Source of the DNA: Achromobacter spanius
GTDB taxonomy: Bacteria; Pseudomonadota; Gammaproteobacteria; Burkholderiales; Burkholderiaceae_B
NCBI RefSeq assembly: GCF_003994415.1
Contig: NZ_CP034689.1
Coordinates: 4,216,001 to 4,280,000 of the forward strand
Direction of reading: 5' to 3'
DNA: 64,000 nucleotides
Made by a program: the position numbers and the translations under genes
The notes under the pieces: model-generated
What the model was told of the DNA's origin: nothing
Databases searched by the model: none
What the model saw: the letters and a program-made list of their open reading frames with translations, nothing else
In this document: positions 35,064-43,955 of the stretch, piece after piece
Layout of the letters: each line of letters begins with the position of its first letter
Position numbering within the stretch: position 1 is the first letter of the stretch

Positions 35064-35867
35064 ATGAACAGCTACCGCGTCGGCATCGCCGGCTTCGGCG
35101 CCATCGGCCAGGCCGTGGCGCAATCCCTGGATGCCGGGCTACCCGGCCTGACCCTTGCCGCCATCGCGGTGCGCGACCCCAAGGCCGCACCCGAGGTGGC
35201 GTGGACCCAGGCGGCGCCGGCCTTCACCACCCTCGACGCGCTGCACGAGCATTGCGACGTGGTGGTGGAATGCGCGCCTGCCTCGGTGTTCCGCAACATT
35301 GCCGAACCCGTGCTGCGCGCCGGCAAGAAGATGGTGGTGCTGAGTTCCGGCGCGCTGCTGCAAAACGATGACCTGATTGAACTCGCCCGCCGGCACCACG
35401 GGCAGATCCTGGTGCCGTCGGGCGCCATCCTGGGGCTGGACGCGATTACCGCTGCCGCCGAAGGCGTCATCCACTCCGTCACGATGATGACGCGCAAGCC
35501 GCCGCGCGGCCTGATGGGCGCCCCCTACCTGACCGACAACAACATCAATCTTGATGGCCTGACCGAACCGCGCCTGATCTTCCGTGGATCGCCGCGCGAA
35601 GCCGCAACGGGCTTTCCGGCGAACTTGAACGTGGCGGTCAGCGTGTCCCTGGCGGGCATCGGACCCGACCGGACCACACTGGAAATCTGGGCCGACCCGT
35701 CCTTGGAACGCAATGTGCACCGCGTGGAAGTCGTGTCGGATTCCGCCATGTTCTCGATGGAAATCCAGAACATCCCGTCGGCCAATCCCAAGACCGGCCG
35801 CATCACCGCGCAAAGCGTCATTGCGGTCTTGCGCAAGCTGACCGGGCCGTTGCGCGTGGGGACCTGA
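35064..35867 (+). CDS. nadX: Aspartate dehydrogenase family protein
   Basis: A 267-residue NAD(P)-dependent enzyme of the aspartate dehydrogenase family, which converts L-aspartate to iminoaspartate/oxaloacetate. VGIAGFGAIGQAVAQSL is the Rossmann motif, VVECAPASV follows, and ILVPSGAILGLDAITAA is the family's substrate block (the active His may be absent or placed elsewhere). KPPRGLMGAPYL and GFPANLNVAVSVSLAGIG are also typical. ATG 35064 has AGGAA upstream; the frame continues into the microsatellite but that translation is low-complexity. With the Bug and esterase genes it forms a small catabolic cluster. Confidence 0.88.
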   Translation: MNSYRVGIAGFGAIGQAVAQSLDAGLPGLTLAAIAVRDPKAAPEVAWTQAAPAFTTLDALHEHCDVVVECAPASVFRNIAEPVLRAGKKMVVLSSGALLQNDDLIELARRHHGQILVPSGAILGLDAITAAAEGVIHSVTMMTRKPPRGLMGAPYLTDNNINLDGLTEPRLIFRGSPREAATGFPANLNVAVSVSLAGIGPDRTTLEIWADPSLERNVHRVEVVSDSAMFSMEIQNIPSANPKTGRITAQSVIAVLRKLTGPLRVGT

Positions 35868-35873
35868 GCCGAA

Positions 35874-37706
35874 TCACGCCGCCTCGCGCAGCGCGGCCTT
35901 GTCTTGCGGCGGCGCCATCGGGCCCGTCGTCCACCCGCCTGCGCCATCCAGATGCAGCCGATGCGTATGGAACGGGTCCAGCGTGCTGCGGTGCCCCACG
36001 CTGACCAGCATGCAGTCAGGCAAGGCGCTGCGCAGCAGGCCGTACAGCATGTGTTCCAGCCCTTCGTCCGTGGCGGAGGTGGCTTCATCCAGGAACACGA
36101 TGGCCGGGCGGTTGAACAGCACGCGCGCGAACGCCACGCGCTGCTGTTCACCAATGGACAGGATGCGCGACCAATCCGCCACCTCGTCCAGCCGATGGCT
36201 CAGATGCCCCAGGTTGACCAGACGCAACGCATCCACCAGCCGCGCGTCGTCTTGCGGCAGCGCTTGCCCGGGATAGGCCACCGCGCTGCGCAGATCACCC
36301 AGCGGCAGGTATGGCCGCTGCGACAGGAACAAGGCCGCCGTGCCCTCCGGCCGCCGCACATGGCCTTGCGCATAGGGCCACAAGCCCGCCAGCGCGCGCA
36401 ACAACGTGGTCTTGCCACTACCGGACGGCCCCTTGATCAGCAAGGTCTGCCCGGGGTGCAAGCGCAGATTCAAGCCTTGCAGCAAGGCGTGGCCATCGGG
36501 CCGCCTGACCGTCACGCCATTGATCTCCAAGCCATCGGGCAAGGGTTCCGTATCCACCGAAGGCAGCGCACGCGCGGCTTCGTTGGCGTCCAGAAAACCA
36601 TTCAGCCGGTCCAGCGTGGCGCGATACTGCGCAAAGCTGTCGTAAGACGTGCGAAAGAACGACAGCGCATCTTGCACCTGCCCGAACGCCTGCGAGGTTT
36701 GGATGACGTCGCCGAGCTTGATCGCGCCGCTGAAAAAACGCGGCGCTTGCAGGATGAAGGGAAACACCACCGCCACCTGGCTTACCGACAGGTTGAAGCC
36801 GTCGAACTTCAGGCCCCGATACACGCGCGCCCACAGGTTGGCGATGTAGGCGCTAAAGCGCGTCCACAGCGTGCCGCGCTCGACCGCTTCGCCTTGATAA
36901 AACGCCACGTTTTCAGCGTTCTCGCGCAGCCGGACCAGCGCATAGCGAAAGTTGGCGGTCAGCCGTTCAGACAGGAAATTCAGCTTGATCAGCGGCCGGC
37001 CGATCTTGAAGGCGAACCAGGTGGCGACGATGACGTACAGGAACACCACGAACACCATGGCGCGCGGAATTTCCACGCCCGCCACCATCAAGGGGCCGGA
37101 CAAGCCCCACAAGATGCCGGTGAACGCCACCAAGGACACAATCGCGCTTAACGCGCCGATGGCAAGCGTGCGCGACCCCGTCACGAACATCGAGATGTCT
37201 TGTTCGATGCGTTGGTCGGGGTTGTCCACGGGCTCATCCACGAAATGGCCCCGGTAGTACGCGCCCGCGCCCAGCCAGTCGCGTGTCAGGCGGTCGTTGA
37301 GCCACACGCGCCAGTGGATGTCGAAGGCCTGGCCCACGTAGCTGTCGGCCAGCGCGCGCACCACATGCACACAGGCCAACACTGAAAAAATGCCCAGAAA
37401 GCGCCAGAACGCGCTCTGGTCCAGCGCTTGCAGCGCACTATAAAAGCCGTTGTACCAAAACGAGAACAGCACTGTCATGCGCACGGCGGCCATGGCCAAC
37501 AGCAGCAGCACGGCCAACGTCAACAAGGGCCGCCAACTACGCCGGGGCGTCAGATACGGCCACGCCAGGCGCCAGAACTTGCGCCCCCAATCGGTCGTGC
37601 GCGCCAGCACGACGGACACGACGGCCAGCGCAAGCGCCGTGATGCCAAACGCGCTCGCCAACCAGATGGCGCTGTCCACCAATTGCTGCTGCCAGTTCAG
37701 ATCCAT
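35874..37706 (-). CDS. ABC transporter, SbmA/YddA-type membrane-ATPase fusion
   Basis: A 610-residue half-transporter: an N-terminal membrane domain of six helices (ABC_membrane_2/SbmA-BacA type, with FSFWYNGFYSALQALDQSAFW and FDIHWRVWLNDRLTRDWL) and a C-terminal ATPase with GPSGSGKTT, signature LSIGEQQRVAFARVL and FLDEATSATD. YddA/BacA-like proteins form dimers in the inner membrane and move peptides or vitamins. ATG 37706 is preferred over GTG 37712 because AGGGG is spaced correctly. It converges with the aspartate dehydrogenase gene six bases away. Confidence 0.9.
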   Translation of the reverse strand: MDLNWQQQLVDSAIWLASAFGITALALAVVSVVLARTTDWGRKFWRLAWPYLTPRRSWRPLLTLAVLLLLAMAAVRMTVLFSFWYNGFYSALQALDQSAFWRFLGIFSVLACVHVVRALADSYVGQAFDIHWRVWLNDRLTRDWLGAGAYYRGHFVDEPVDNPDQRIEQDISMFVTGSRTLAIGALSAIVSLVAFTGILWGLSGPLMVAGVEIPRAMVFVVFLYVIVATWFAFKIGRPLIKLNFLSERLTANFRYALVRLRENAENVAFYQGEAVERGTLWTRFSAYIANLWARVYRGLKFDGFNLSVSQVAVVFPFILQAPRFFSGAIKLGDVIQTSQAFGQVQDALSFFRTSYDSFAQYRATLDRLNGFLDANEAARALPSVDTEPLPDGLEINGVTVRRPDGHALLQGLNLRLHPGQTLLIKGPSGSGKTTLLRALAGLWPYAQGHVRRPEGTAALFLSQRPYLPLGDLRSAVAYPGQALPQDDARLVDALRLVNLGHLSHRLDEVADWSRILSIGEQQRVAFARVLFNRPAIVFLDEATSATDEGLEHMLYGLLRSALPDCMLVSVGHRSTLDPFHTHRLHLDGAGGWTTGPMAPPQDKAALREAA

Positions 37707-37838
37707 CGACACGCCCCTATCAACACCGATCCTGGTTAGACGGGGACTTTGTGCCGGGTTCCACGAAAAATGCGGTCTTAAGCGTCGCTTAAGCGTTTCG
37801 GCTGGGTAGGTGAAGGCGGTTTGAAAGGATGGGCCGCA

Positions 37839-38726
37839 TCAGCGCGTGCCCAGGTCCAGATTGGCGAACACATCGGCCAAGGTAGGCACCGAGCGCGCGG
37901 GCCAGATGGCGCTCAGGTCGAAGCTGGGTAGCGCTTGGCCGTCGCGCACTTCGCAAAAGCGCACGCCGCCAAAATTCATCGTGCGGATCCAACTGGGCAG
38001 CAAGGCCACCCCGCATCCACCCGCTACGCAAGACAGCACCGTCAGCGTGCGGTTGGCCTCTTGCGCGACGTGCGCGTCGTGGCCGCCCTTGCGCATGGCG
38101 TCCAGGATGCCCGCATAGAACGCCGGCAATTGCGCCTGCGGGTACATCACCAGCCCGGCGTGCGCGATCTGCGCCATGGATACCGTGCCGTCGTCAGCTA
38201 CGTCAAACTCATCCGGCACGGCGGCCACCAAGCGGTCGCGCAGCAGTTGCCGTTCGCGCATGCGTCCGCCCACCGCTACCGGCGTGTGCATCAGGCCGAT
38301 ATCGATCTCGCCGGTTTGCAGCGCATCGGCCTGCTCGGCATTGCTCATCTCACGCAAGATCACGCGCACCCCGGGCGCCTGCCGCCGCATCTCGCGCAGC
38401 GCGCGCGGCAAGGTGTCAAACAAGGCCGACGACACCAGGCCCACCGTCAGTTGCCCCGCGCTGCCGCGCCCGATCTCTTGCGCGCGATGCGCCGCCGCGT
38501 CGATCCGGGCCACGCTGATACGCACGTCTTCCAGAATGGCCAGCGCGGCCGGCGTGGGCGCGGCCCCCAGCCGCGACCGCTCAAAGAGACGCACGCCCAG
38601 ATCTTTTTCCATGCGGCTTAGCGCCTGGCTCAAAGCGGGTTGCGCAATGCCCAGCCAGTCAGACGCGCGGCTCACGCTGCCGTGATCCACCACCGCCAGG
38701 AAATACCGCAGGTGCCTGGTTTCCAT
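37839..38726 (-). CDS. LysR family transcriptional regulator
   Basis: A 295-residue LysR protein starting METRHLRYFLAVVDHGSVSRASDWLGIAQPALSQALSRMEKDLGVRLFER, with an effector domain beginning SAGQLTVGLVSSALFDTLP. It is divergent from the amidohydrolase/Bug pair with 117 bp between starts, the classical LysR arrangement, and a TTT-N-AAA type dyad lies in that gap. The inducer is probably the pathway's aromatic or carboxylate substrate. The frame continues upstream past ATG 38726 but LysR proteins start at this Met. Confidence 0.92.
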   Translation of the reverse strand: METRHLRYFLAVVDHGSVSRASDWLGIAQPALSQALSRMEKDLGVRLFERSRLGAAPTPAALAILEDVRISVARIDAAAHRAQEIGRGSAGQLTVGLVSSALFDTLPRALREMRRQAPGVRVILREMSNAEQADALQTGEIDIGLMHTPVAVGGRMRERQLLRDRLVAAVPDEFDVADDGTVSMAQIAHAGLVMYPQAQLPAFYAGILDAMRKGGHDAHVAQEANRTLTVLSCVAGGCGVALLPSWIRTMNFGGVRFCEVRDGQALPSFDLSAIWPARSVPTLADVFANLDLGTR

Positions 38727-38748
38727 CTTGATCCGATATATAAATCGC

Positions 38749-38769
38749 AGTTTCAAACAATAGAAAACT
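38749..38769. promoter_or_regulatory. Candidate LysR operator (AGTTT-N11-AAACT)
   Basis: An inverted repeat with AGTTT and AAACT arms and an 11-base spacer, inside the AT-rich divergent gap. The T-N11-A spacing fits the LysR box. It was not tested against other copies. Confidence 0.4.
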
Positions 38770-38843
38770 ATACCTCGACTCCCTAGAATCCGGCCATATA
38801 GAAGAGCGCGCGGCCATGCCCGCGCCACGGACAGGAGACTGCT

Positions 38844-39680
38844 TTGCCCCCGCTTTCGAACGGCGTTGCCGTCGACACCCATGCACACGTATTCCGGCAA
38901 GGCCTGGCGTTGGCAGGCACCCGCCGCCATACCCCGGATTACGACGCCACGCTGGCCGACTACCTGGCGCTGCTGGATGCGCACGGCTTGAGCCATGGCG
39001 TGCTGGTGCAACCCAGCTTCCTGGGCACCGACAACAGTCACATGCTGCAAGCGCTGCGCGCGGCGCCCGAGCGCTTGCGCGGGGTGGCCGTAGTGGCACC
39101 GGAAATCACGGACGCGCAGCTACAAGCGCTGGCCGACGGCGGCGTGGTGGGTATCCGCTTGAATCTGATTGGCCTGCCCACCCCCGCGCTGCATGACTCG
39201 CCCTGGCGCGCCTTGCTGGAACGCGTCAATGCGCTGGGCTGGCACGTAGAAGTCCACCTACAGGCCGCGCGCCTGCATGAAGTCTTGCCTGCATTGCTGG
39301 CGGCGGGCTGCCGCGTGGTGGTGGACCACTTCGGCCGGCCCGACCCGGCGCTGGGCGTGTCCGACCCCGGCTTTGAATACCTGCTGCAACAAGGCCGAAG
39401 CGGCCAGGTGTGGGTGAAGTTGTCCGCGCCCTACCGCAATTGGACGGGTACGGACTGCGCCGCGTCTGGTCGGCAGGCCGCGCAGCTTTTGCTTCAGGCC
39501 TACACGGCCGAACGCCTGATGTGGGGCAGTGACTGGCCGCACACCGAACATCGCGACGTGGCGTCCTACCCTGCGGCAACGCAATGGCTGGACGCCTGGA
39601 TCGACGATCCCACGCAACGGCGCGGCGTGCTTGCCGATACGCCGTTGCAATTATTCCAATTCCAAGGAGACAAACCATGA
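38844..39680 (+). CDS. Amidohydrolase (2-pyrone-4,6-dicarboxylate lactonase-like)
   Basis: A 278-residue amidohydrolase_2 protein. VDTHAHVFRQGL carries the HxH motif, DYLALLDAHGLSHGVLVQPSFLGTDNSHM is typical of the LigI-like branch, VVDHFGRPDP supplies the next His/Asp, and MWGSDWPHTEH the last Asp and His. The product hydrolyses lactones or related dicarboxylates. The start is TTG 38844, supported by AGGAG six bases upstream. The Bug gene overlaps its end (ATGA), so uptake and hydrolysis are coupled. Confidence 0.87.
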   Translation: MPPLSNGVAVDTHAHVFRQGLALAGTRRHTPDYDATLADYLALLDAHGLSHGVLVQPSFLGTDNSHMLQALRAAPERLRGVAVVAPEITDAQLQALADGGVVGIRLNLIGLPTPALHDSPWRALLERVNALGWHVEVHLQAARLHEVLPALLAAGCRVVVDHFGRPDPALGVSDPGFEYLLQQGRSGQVWVKLSAPYRNWTGTDCAASGRQAAQLLLQAYTAERLMWGSDWPHTEHRDVASYPAATQWLDAWIDDPTQRRGVLADTPLQLFQFQGDKP

Positions 39681-40666
39681 ACCCCTTCTTCAAACGACTG
39701 GCCCACCGTGGCAGCGTGTTGATCGCGGCAGGCCTGTTGGCAAGCGCCGCGGGCGCCGCATCGGCCGCTTATCCCGAACGCCCCGTCACGCTGGTGGTGA
39801 CGTATCCGCCGGGCGGCACCGTGGACGTCGTTGCCCGCCTCATCGGCCCGAAGCTGGCCGCCGAACTGGGCCAGCCCGTAGTGATTGAAAACCGGGGCGG
39901 CGCGGGCGGCATGATCGGCGGCGCGGTCGTGGCCAAGGCGCAGCCTGACGGCTATACCTTGATGCTGGACGCGTCCAACCACGCGCAGAATCCCGCGCTG
40001 CATTCCAAGATGCAGTTCGACACGCTGACCGCCTTCGCGCCGGTATCGCTGCTGCTGCGCGTGCCCAACGTGCTGGTGGTCACGCCGTCGTATGAAGTGA
40101 AGTCGGTGGCCGACCTGATCCGCCTGGGGCAGCCCGACGCCAAGGAACCGGTGTACTTCGCGTCGGCCGGCCCCGGCTCGGCGCAGCACCTGGCCGGCGA
40201 ACTGTTCAACCTGCTGGCCAAGACAAATCTGCAGCACGTGGCCTACAAGGGCGGCGGCCCGGCCATGATCGACGTCATGTCGGGCCAGGTGCCCGTCATG
40301 TTCGCCAGCATGGGTTCGTCGTGGCAGCACGTGAAGAACGGCAAGCTGCGCGCGGTAGCCGTCGGCGGTTCGGAGCGCTCCAAGGCCGCCCCCGATCTGC
40401 CCACCATCGCAGAGTCCGGCGTGCCGGGCTACGAAACCTATGAATGGAATGCCGTGTTCGCGCCGGCCGGCACGCCGCCCGCCATCGTGGAGCAGGTGTC
40501 GCAAGCGTTGGCCAAGGTGCTGAAAGACCCCGCCATTGCCGCGCAGTTGGCGGGTATTGGCGCGGAGCCCATCGGCTCGACCCCGGCCGAACTCGACATC
40601 TTCCGCCGCGCCGAGATCGCCAAATGGCAGCGCGTCGTCAAGGAAGCCAATCTGAAACTGGATTAA
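39677..40666 (+). CDS. Bug-type periplasmic receptor (TctC family)
   Basis: A 329-residue Bug receptor: signal peptide to about residue 32 (ASA-AYPERPV), then AYPERPVTLVVTYPPGGTVDVVARLIGP and PVVIENRGGAGGMIGGAVVAKAQPDGYTL. AAGGAG precedes ATG 39677, which overlaps the amidohydrolase TGA. The coupling suggests it binds the amidohydrolase substrate or a precursor. It ends before a strong terminator. An open extension upstream (from 39584) lies inside the amidohydrolase gene and is not the start. Confidence 0.94.
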   Translation: MNPFFKRLAHRGSVLIAAGLLASAAGAASAAYPERPVTLVVTYPPGGTVDVVARLIGPKLAAELGQPVVIENRGGAGGMIGGAVVAKAQPDGYTLMLDASNHAQNPALHSKMQFDTLTAFAPVSLLLRVPNVLVVTPSYEVKSVADLIRLGQPDAKEPVYFASAGPGSAQHLAGELFNLLAKTNLQHVAYKGGGPAMIDVMSGQVPVMFASMGSSWQHVKNGKLRAVAVGGSERSKAAPDLPTIAESGVPGYETYEWNAVFAPAGTPPAIVEQVSQALAKVLKDPAIAAQLAGIGAEPIGSTPAELDIFRRAEIAKWQRVVKEANLKLD

Positions 40667-40726
40667 GACCTGCCCGGCCCGCCGGCACATTGCCGGGCGG
40701 GCCGGGTTGGCGGAAAGCCGGACTTG

Positions 40727-40754
40727 CGGCGTCCCTCAGGGCGCCGTTTTTTTT
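40727..40754 (+). terminator. Rho-independent terminator after the Bug gene
   Basis: CGGCG and CGCCG flank CCC-TCA-GGG with a one-base bulge, followed by eight T. A second GC-rich hairpin precedes it (40672-40706). It closes the amidohydrolase/Bug operon. Confidence 0.9.
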
Positions 40755-40814
40755 GAATGCGCGCTCGGGGCTATCATTGCGGCTTGGGCAAAACACATCG
40801 CAAAGCGCTTCAAA

Positions 40815-41195
40815 ATGGACAAAATTCGACTCGACAAATGGCTGTGGGCCGCGCGCTTCTACAAGACGCGCAGCCTTGCCGTGCAAGAGATCGGCAAGGG
40901 CCGCGTCTTCGTGAACGACCAGGCCGCCAAACCGTCGCGCGAAGTCTCGGCCGGCGACCGCGTCACCATCCGCAAGGAAGACCCCGCGCTACAGGTGCAA
41001 GTCGTTGCGGTCAGCGGCGTGCGTGGCCCCGCGCCGGTTGCGCGGCTGTTGTATGAAGAAACTCCCGACAGCATTGCCGCGCGCGAACGCGCGGCGGAAA
41101 TGCGGCGGCTGGCGCCGGAACCCGCGTTGGGTATTGAAACCGGCCGCCCCACCAAGCGCGACCGCCGACTGATCGACCAGATGCGAGGCAAGTAA
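40815..41195 (+). CDS. hslR: Heat-shock protein 15 (S4 RNA-binding)
   Basis: A 126-residue protein with an N-terminal S4 RNA-binding domain: IRLDKWLWAARFYKTRSLAVQEIGKGRVFVND. The C-terminus RPTKRDRRLIDQMRGK is typical of Hsp15. Hsp15 binds stalled 50S subunits carrying nascent chains and aids recycling. ATG 40815 is taken because the frame upstream of it overlaps the terminator. The YciH gene follows five bases later. Confidence 0.93.
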   Translation: MDKIRLDKWLWAARFYKTRSLAVQEIGKGRVFVNDQAAKPSREVSAGDRVTIRKEDPALQVQVVAVSGVRGPAPVARLLYEETPDSIAARERAAEMRRLAPEPALGIETGRPTKRDRRLIDQMRGK

Positions 41196-41200
41196 GCATC

Positions 41201-41563
41201 ATGAAACGCAGCTCAAGCGGCGGCCTGGTCTATTCCACCGAATCCGGCCGCATGTGCCCGACATGCCGCCAGGCACTTGCGCAATGCCAATGCAAAACCG
41301 CCGCGCGCGCCCTGCCTGCGGGCGACGGCGTAGCGCGTGTATCGCGCGAAACCAAGGGCCGCGGCGGCAAAAGCGTAACGGTCGTACGCGGACTGGCATT
41401 GGACCCGTTAGCACTTGCGGCCCTGGGCAAGCAACTGCGCACGGCATGCGGCTCGGGCGGCACCACCAAGGATGGCGTGATCGAGGTGCAGGGTGACCAC
41501 TGCGAACGCATCATCAACGCCCTGACAAGCAGCGGCCATCGCGCCAAGCGCGCGGGTGGCTGA
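41201..41563 (+). CDS. yciH: SUI1/YciH translation-initiation-like protein
   Basis: A 120-residue protein of the SUI1 (eIF1-like) family. A short Cys pair region (CPTCRQALAQCQC) precedes the domain, which includes GGKSVTVVRGLALDPLALAALGKQLRTACGSGGTTKDGVIEVQGDH. YciH affects start-codon fidelity on 30S subunits. It follows hslR by five bases, so two translation-related genes share a transcript. Confidence 0.92.
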   Translation: MKRSSSGGLVYSTESGRMCPTCRQALAQCQCKTAARALPAGDGVARVSRETKGRGGKSVTVVRGLALDPLALAALGKQLRTACGSGGTTKDGVIEVQGDHCERIINALTSSGHRAKRAGG

Positions 41564-41579
41564 ACCGGACAAGACACTC

Positions 41580-41933
41580 ATGAATGATCTGGCAATAAGC
41601 AGCGTGGTCAGTTGGCACGCGCATGTGTACTTCGACGCGGCCAGCCGCGACGCCGCGTTTGCATTGCGTGAACGCGTGCTGGCGCAGTGGGACGGCAAGA
41701 TGGAAATGGGGCGCTTCCATGAGCGCCCCGTCGGCCCGCATCCGCTATGGAGCTACCAGATTGCGTTCGCCCCTGAGCACTTCGCCGACATCGCTACCTG
41801 GCTCACGCTGAATCACGGGGCGCTTGACGTGTTCATGCATCCGAACACGGGCGATTCACTACGCGACCACCGCGATTGCGCCGTGTGGATCGGACGCAGC
41901 CATGTACTGAACCTGCAAGCGCTGGGCGGCTGA
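41580..41933 (+). CDS. DOPA 4,5-dioxygenase family protein
   Basis: A 117-residue single-domain protein: VSWHAHVYFDAASRDAAFALRERV, HERPVGPHPLWSYQIAF and VFMHPNTGDSLRDHRDCAVWIG carry the His-rich family pattern (conserved HAH, PVGPHP and H-x-NTGD-H). Bacterial members are thought to be small extradiol-like dioxygenases or related enzymes. ATG 41580 lacks a clear ribosome site; GTG 41556, overlapping yciH, is an alternative and would couple translation. It sits at the end of the hslR-yciH group. Confidence 0.82.
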   Translation: MNDLAISSVVSWHAHVYFDAASRDAAFALRERVLAQWDGKMEMGRFHERPVGPHPLWSYQIAFAPEHFADIATWLTLNHGALDVFMHPNTGDSLRDHRDCAVWIGRSHVLNLQALGG

Positions 41934-41961
41934 CCCCGACAGGCGCGGGGCCACTGACTTC

Positions 41962-43188
41962 TTACAGCGCACGGCCCACGATCAGCGGGTCCAGCGCCAG
42001 GCCGGGTTCACCGCTCTTGCCCTCGTAGGGCAGGCGGTTAAGCACATAGCGCATGGCGTTCAGGCGCGCGCGCTTCTTGCAGTCCGACTTCACCACGATC
42101 CACGGCGCGTCGGCAGTATCCGTATGCGCGAACATCGCTTCTTTGGCGCGCGTGTAATCGTCCCATTTATCCAAGGACGCCAGGTCCACCGGGCTCAGCT
42201 TCCATTGCTTCAGCGGATGCACCTTGCGTTGCAGGAAGCGCCGGCGCTGCTCTTCGCGGCTGACCGAAAACCAGAACTTCACCAGGTGGATGCCGCTGGA
42301 TACCAGGTGGCGTTCGAAGTCCGGCACCTGGCGCAGGAAGTCCAGGTATTCCTGCTGTGAACAAAAGCCCATCACACGCTCAACCCCGGCGCGGTTGTAC
42401 CAGGACCGGTCAAACATCACGATCTCGCCGGCAGTTGGCAGATGCTGCACATAGCGCTGGAAGTACCACTGGCCCTTCTCGGTATCCGAGGGCTTTTCCA
42501 GCGCCACCACGCGTGCGCCGCGCGGATTCAGGTGTTCCATCATGCGCTTGATGGTGCCGCCCTTGCCCGCCGCGTCGCGCCCTTCGAACAGAATCACCAC
42601 GCGCTGCCCGGTGGCCTTGACCCAGGCTTGAAGCTTCAGCAACTCCACTTGCAACTGGTACTTCTGCTTTTCGTAATTGCGGCGCAGCATGCGGTGGCGA
42701 TAGGGGTAGATACCTTCGCGCCAGTCCATCGCCAGCTCTTCGTCGGGATTGCGCCGCGTGCCGGGCGCCTGCGTGTTGGCCTCCAACAGCGCGCGATGCA
42801 CGGCGCGTGCGTCGTCGGGCGACAGTTCTTCGATGACGGAACGCAGCGCCTCGTGGGCTTGCGCGTCGGGGCCGACGGTATAGCGGCGGGCAATGTCCGC
42901 CAGCACCGACACCGTTTCCTGCCGCGCGGCGTCTTCACGTGCCCTGACCTGCGCGGCCATCACCTGCTTGCGCGCCAGCACGCCATTGTTGGCGGACGGC
43001 GCCGGGCGCGAGGCCGCGGCGCTGCCGGTTTCGGCGCTACGTTTGGCACTGTTTTTTGCGCTGTTTTTTGCGCTGCTGTCAGCGCTGCTGTCAGCACTAC
43101 GCTTGGCGGCGCCTGGCGAAGCTGCGCGGCGCTTGCGCGGCGCGGCGGCTACATTGTCCGGAATGGCTTGCGGTGTCTTGTCTGTCAT
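41962..43188 (-). CDS. ppk2: Polyphosphate kinase 2 (PPK2)
   Basis: A 408-residue PPK2. The kinase domain (about residues 140-395) has Walker A EGRDAAGKGGTIKRMMEHLNPRGARVVAL, Walker B/lid EIVMFDRSWYNRAGVERVMGF and the lid SREEQRRRFLQRKVHPLKQWKLSPVD. It transfers phosphate from polyphosphate to nucleotides. The N-terminal 130 residues are basic and low-complexity, with tandem S-A-K/D-S repeats, and are not part of the catalytic fold. ATG 43188 has AGGA upstream. It is a single gene, convergent with the DOPA dioxygenase gene. Confidence 0.93.
   Translation of the reverse strand: MTDKTPQAIPDNVAAAPRKRRAASPGAAKRSADSSADSSAKNSAKNSAKRSAETGSAAASRPAPSANNGVLARKQVMAAQVRAREDAARQETVSVLADIARRYTVGPDAQAHEALRSVIEELSPDDARAVHRALLEANTQAPGTRRNPDEELAMDWREGIYPYRHRMLRRNYEKQKYQLQVELLKLQAWVKATGQRVVILFEGRDAAGKGGTIKRMMEHLNPRGARVVALEKPSDTEKGQWYFQRYVQHLPTAGEIVMFDRSWYNRAGVERVMGFCSQQEYLDFLRQVPDFERHLVSSGIHLVKFWFSVSREEQRRRFLQRKVHPLKQWKLSPVDLASLDKWDDYTRAKEAMFAHTDTADAPWIVVKSDCKKRARLNAMRYVLNRLPYEGKSGEPGLALDPLIVGRAL
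43049..43096. repeat. Four 12-bp repeats inside ppk2
   Basis: Two copies of CTGTTTTTTGCG then two of CTGCTGTCAGCG/A, in frame with ppk2, encoding the SADS/SAKN repeats. The unit keeps the frame, but the T6 runs are prone to slippage. Confidence 0.8.
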
Positions 43189-43376
43189 CGATCCTGTCCT
43201 TGCTGCGCTTGTCGTCCAGCCCACGCTGGCCAACCCAGAGCGAGCAGCCCGTCAGGGCAAGGCGCAACCCTACCTGCTTGCATGCGGCGTGGAATTGACG
43301 AGAATCAAAGGTTGTAACATTCTTTACAACAACAGGCGCCGCTACACTGCCGAATCCTCATCGCTCCCTACCTCTC

Positions 43377-43823
43377 ATGTGGTCACGCATCAAGCGCTTT
43401 CTGTCCGGCCCGCCCGCGCCCGAAGATCCTTTCCGGCAATCGGTGAGCTTCGACGATGCCGGGTTCACGCGGCACTGCGAATTGGCGCGCGCGATGGGCC
43501 TGCAAGCGTTCTGGCCTTGGGCGGACGTGCATGAGTTCGGCTTTTCATTCCAGCGCGCACTCTATCCCGACCCCTGGTATGGCGACTACATGGAAAGCCT
43601 GTGGTACCTGTGGCTACGCTGCGAAGACGGCGACATGATGCGGGTGTTCATTGATGAACGGCTGCTGGACGCCAACCATTTGCCGCCCGCGCTGTTGCGC
43701 AACCTGCCCGGGCTGGACATAAGCGTGCTGCACGCCGGGCTGGCGACCGCGCGCCGGGGGCTGCGCCATTTCAAAGGCGAAGGCGAGTGGCCCGCCTGGC
43801 GCCGCGATAGCGCCGCGCCATAG
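43377..43823 (+). CDS. Hypothetical protein
   Basis: A 148-residue soluble protein without a signal peptide. It is rich in aromatic residues (DVHEFGFSFQRALYPDPWYGDYMESLWYLWLRCEDGDMMRVFIDERLLD) in a compact central block, which suggests one small folded domain. I do not recognise the family. It is divergent from ppk2 with 188 bp between starts. Codon use is like its neighbours. Confidence 0.65.
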   Translation: MWSRIKRFLSGPPAPEDPFRQSVSFDDAGFTRHCELARAMGLQAFWPWADVHEFGFSFQRALYPDPWYGDYMESLWYLWLRCEDGDMMRVFIDERLLDANHLPPALLRNLPGLDISVLHAGLATARRGLRHFKGEGEWPAWRRDSAAP

Positions 43824-43955
43824 CCCCCGCTATAGCCCCGAGTCATTGCCGGACACTGGATGCCAGGCACGGCACTTGCTGACGCCCTGGCCCGATTGAC
43901 GCCGTCAAACTCGCTTACTACAGTCAAGACCGATGACCCCATTTGTTGGTGCGCC